Below are positions 29,742 to 31,681 of a stretch of DNA of 31,681 nucleotides, piece by piece. The position numbers and the translations under genes are program-made. Source of the stretch: CAYGWX01 sp964353855 [NCBI: uncultured bacterium] (GTDB taxonomy: Bacteria; Edwardsbacteria; CAYGWX01); assembly GCA_964353855.1 (NCBI GenBank), contig CAYGWX010000009.1, forward strand, positions 1-31,681, in the 5' to 3' direction. The notes under the pieces were generated by a model, which did not search any database, was not told the origin of the DNA, and worked only from the letters and a program-made list of their open reading frames with translations. The stretch's first letter is position 1. Each line of letters starts with the position of its first letter.

Positions 29742-31681
29742 ATGAAACGCGACACCGTGGTTTCGATCTACGCCTGGACCGTAGCGGCCCTGGGAGCGGC
29801 CCTGCTTCTGGCCCAGAGCTTCGCCTCCCCGGGGTTCCTGGCCGACCTTCCCTGGATCGTCCTGTTCATCCTGCTCTGCACGGGTCTGGAGTTCGTGGCC
29901 GTTCCCATGACCTCCGGGGTCTGGATCACCTTCGACTTCGTCCTGGTCTTCTTCGTCTACATCCGGTTCGGATACCTGGCGGCGGCCTGGACGGCCTCGC
30001 TGGGGACGGTGGTCGGCCAGATTCGTCGCATGAGGCCGGCCCGGCGGGTGGCCTTCATCCCGGCCCAGTTCGTTCTGGCAGTCTTCGCGATGGACTGGGC
30101 GTTCCGATCCGTCTCCGGGATCTCCCACGTCGCCTCCGGGGGGCTTCCCCTAAGCATCCTTCCCGTCCTGTTTTTAGCGGCCTTCGTTTACTCTCTGGTG
30201 AATAATATCTTCGTCCCGCTGTACGTCGCTTTGGAGAAACCCCAGTCCCTGAAGGACATCCTGGCGACCATCTTTTACGACCTCGCCACGGTCCTGTTCC
30301 TGGCTCTGCTCACCATCCTGGGGGCTGCGGTGTTCGACGAGGCGGGCTGGGTGGGGCTCCTGGTCTACCTCATCCCCTTCCCGTTCATCGTCTGGTCCCT
30401 GTTCACTCTGGTGGGTTCGTCCTCCATCTCCGAGGAGCTCGTCCGCCGGGGCAAGACGGTCAGTTTGTCCTCGGTGACCGAAGCCGTGGAGATGCTCATC
30501 CTTATCTTCTGCCTGGGGGTCCTGGTGACCGCCCTTTATTTCGTGCGGCAGTGGACCCCCAACCTGTTCTTTACGATCGGCGGGCTGGCCACTACCGGGC
30601 TCTTCCTGGTCGGGGCCTTCCTGATGCGGGCCTTCGTGCGCAAGCGGATCGCCCTGCCGACGTCCCGAGTAGTGGCCCAGCTCCGCGATATGGCCCGGGG
30701 GAGCGGGGACCTCTCGGTCCGTATCCCGATCACGACCCGGGACGAGATCGGCGAGCTGGCCTCCTCGATGAACGAGTTCGTGGACCGCATGGCCACGATC
30801 GTGCGCGACGTGAAAGACCAGGCCGAGCGCATGGCCTCCTCCGCCGAGGAGCTGGCCTCCTCGGCCCAGGAGATGAGCGCCACGGCCGAGGAGATTGCCA
30901 GCACGGCCGAGGAGACCTCGCGGGGCGCAAGGGCGCAGGTGGACGGGGTCAAGCAGGCGATCGGCGCCGTGGACGTGATCGAGAAGACGGTGGGCGAAGT
31001 CTCCGGAAGGGCGGAGACCGGCACGCATTTGGCCCAGGAGGTGGCCAAGCGGGCGGGCGAGGGGGGCGAGGCCGTCCAGGAGATGGTCAGCCATTTCGCC
31101 CTGATCGAGGATGCGGTGCGCAACCTGGCCGTGATGATCGAGGGCCAGGCCCGGCACACCGCGGAAATCACCAAGATCACCCACCTCATCACCACCATCT
31201 CCACCAAGACCAACCTCCTGTCTTTGAACGCGGCCATCGAGGCCGCCCGGGCCGGAGAGCAGGGCAAGAGCTTCGCGGTGGTGGCCGAGGAGATCAAGAC
31301 CCTGGCGAGCGGCTCCCAGAACTCGGCCAAGGAGATCGGCAGCCTGATCGAGGCGATCGAGGAGGAGACCCGCAAAGTGCGGGCCTCGATGCAGGCCGGC
31401 CAGGAGCGGGTGGGCGGAGGCCGGGAGGTCGTGGAGCAGGCCCGCTCCCGGCTACTGGAGATCGTGTCCCTGGCCGCGGAGACGGCCAAGGCCTCCCTGG
31501 AGAACTACGAATCTTTCCAGCGAGAGAAGGAGGAAGTCGCCTCCATCGTCAAGGCCATGCAGGCTATCTCCAAGGTGACGGACGAGACCGCGGTGCGCAT
31601 GGAGGAGGCCACGGCCGCCACCCAGCAGTCCACGGCGACCAGCCAGGAGGTGGCCAAGACCGCCCAGGAGGTGGCCCGGAT
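29742..31681 (+). CDS. Polytopic methyl-accepting chemotaxis protein, 3' end cut by window
   Basis: The open frame runs from the ATG at 29742 (GAGGAGGA site about 10 bases upstream) past the window end; 646 residues are visible. The first 300 residues hold about 8-9 hydrophobic segments (roughly 8-26, 36-55, 60-82, 106-122, 136-160, 176-196, 201-224, 249-266, 274-296) with no large periplasmic domain. A HAMP domain follows (about 297-352, [21 protein letters not shown]), then the cytoplasmic signalling domain with the hairpin tip [17 protein letters not shown] and [15 protein letters not shown]. Ligands would be sensed in or near the membrane, as in MASE-like sensors, rather than by a periplasmic pocket. 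It is the only receptor in view and sits 18 bases after cheB. The C-terminus, where a CheR-binding peptide might be, is outside the window. Confidence 0.92.
   Translation, partial: MKRDTVVSIYAWTVAALGAALLLAQSFASPGFLADLPWIVLFILLCTGLEFVAVPMTSGVWITFDFVLVFFVYIRFGYLAAAWTASLGTVVGQIRRMRPARRVAFIPAQFVLAVFAMDWAFRSVSGISHVASGGLPLSILPVLFLAAFVYSLVNNIFVPLYVALEKPQSLKDILATIFYDLATVLFLALLTILGAAVFDEAGWVGLLVYLIPFPFIVWSLFTLVGSSSISEELVRRGKTVSLSSVTEAVEMLILIFCLGVLVTALYFVRQWTPNLFFTIGGLATTGLFLVGAFLMRAFVRKRIALPTSRVVAQLRDMARGSGDLSVRIPITTRDEIGELASSMNEFVDRMATIVRDVKDQAERMASSAEELASSAQEMSATAEEIASTAEETSRGARAQVDGVKQAIGAVDVIEKTVGEVSGRAETGTHLAQEVAKRAGEGGEAVQEMVSHFALIEDAVRNLAVMIEGQARHTAEITKITHLITTISTKTNLLSLNAAIEAARAGEQGKSFAVVAEEIKTLASGSQNSAKEIGSLIEAIEEETRKVRASMQAGQERVGGGREVVEQARSRLLEIVSLAAETAKASLENYESFQREKEEVASIVKAMQAISKVTDETAVRMEEATAATQQSTATSQEVAKTAQEVAR

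Overview
The window is bacterial, GC-rich by eye and densely coded, with every convincing gene on the + strand. It falls into two functional blocks, separated by an AT-richer gap that holds a terminator and a tRNA-Leu gene. The organism cannot be named from the sequence alone. No flagellar gene is present. There are MglA and roadblock proteins, a PATAN/DUF4388 protein, a two-subunit E1 enzyme and a secreted glycine-rich protein with a T9SS/FlgD-like tail. Together these suggest an uncultured or deep-branching Gram-negative-type lineage (delta-proteobacterial, FCB-related or a candidate phylum) that moves by gliding or type IV pili. This placement is inference.

Block 1 (about 410-14436) is a metabolic and redox island. 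A sigma-70-like promoter (410-439) precedes a ferritin-like protein and a DHH phosphoesterase fused to a GAF domain that resembles free methionine-R-sulfoxide reductase. Next comes a complete 2-oxoacid dehydrogenase complex: E1 alpha, a translationally coupled acyl-CoA thioesterase, E1 beta and E2, then thiC, then E3. After these come a second ferritin-like gene, lipB, an endonuclease-IV-like TIM-barrel gene, lipA, a type-2 ferredoxin/flavodoxin-NADP reductase, a double zinc-ribbon protein, a third ferritin-like gene and a 104-residue unknown. A strong intrinsic terminator lies at 14402-14436. The block thus combines the enzyme complex with steps that make or attach two of its cofactors (lipoate; the pyrimidine half of thiamine) and with proteins of peroxide/iron defence type.

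The gap (14327-15040) contains the terminator, about 350 bp with no recognisable gene, a tRNA-Leu(UAA) with its own promoter, and the promoter of the second block. That promoter lies so close to cheW that the message is predicted to be nearly leaderless.

Block 2 (15041 to the window end) is a chemosensory and cell-polarity island: cheW, cheY, cheA, cheC, a giant TPR protein, a PATAN/TPR protein and three roadblock/LC7 proteins of different architecture. An array of eleven 21-bp repeats follows, whose later units form perfect hairpins, then a secreted glycine-rich protein, an MglA-type GTPase, cheR, cheD, cheB and a polytopic methyl-accepting chemotaxis protein that runs off the 3' end. The most interesting hypothesis is one integrated module in which a Che pathway controls an MglA/roadblock polarity switch with TPR and PATAN scaffolds.
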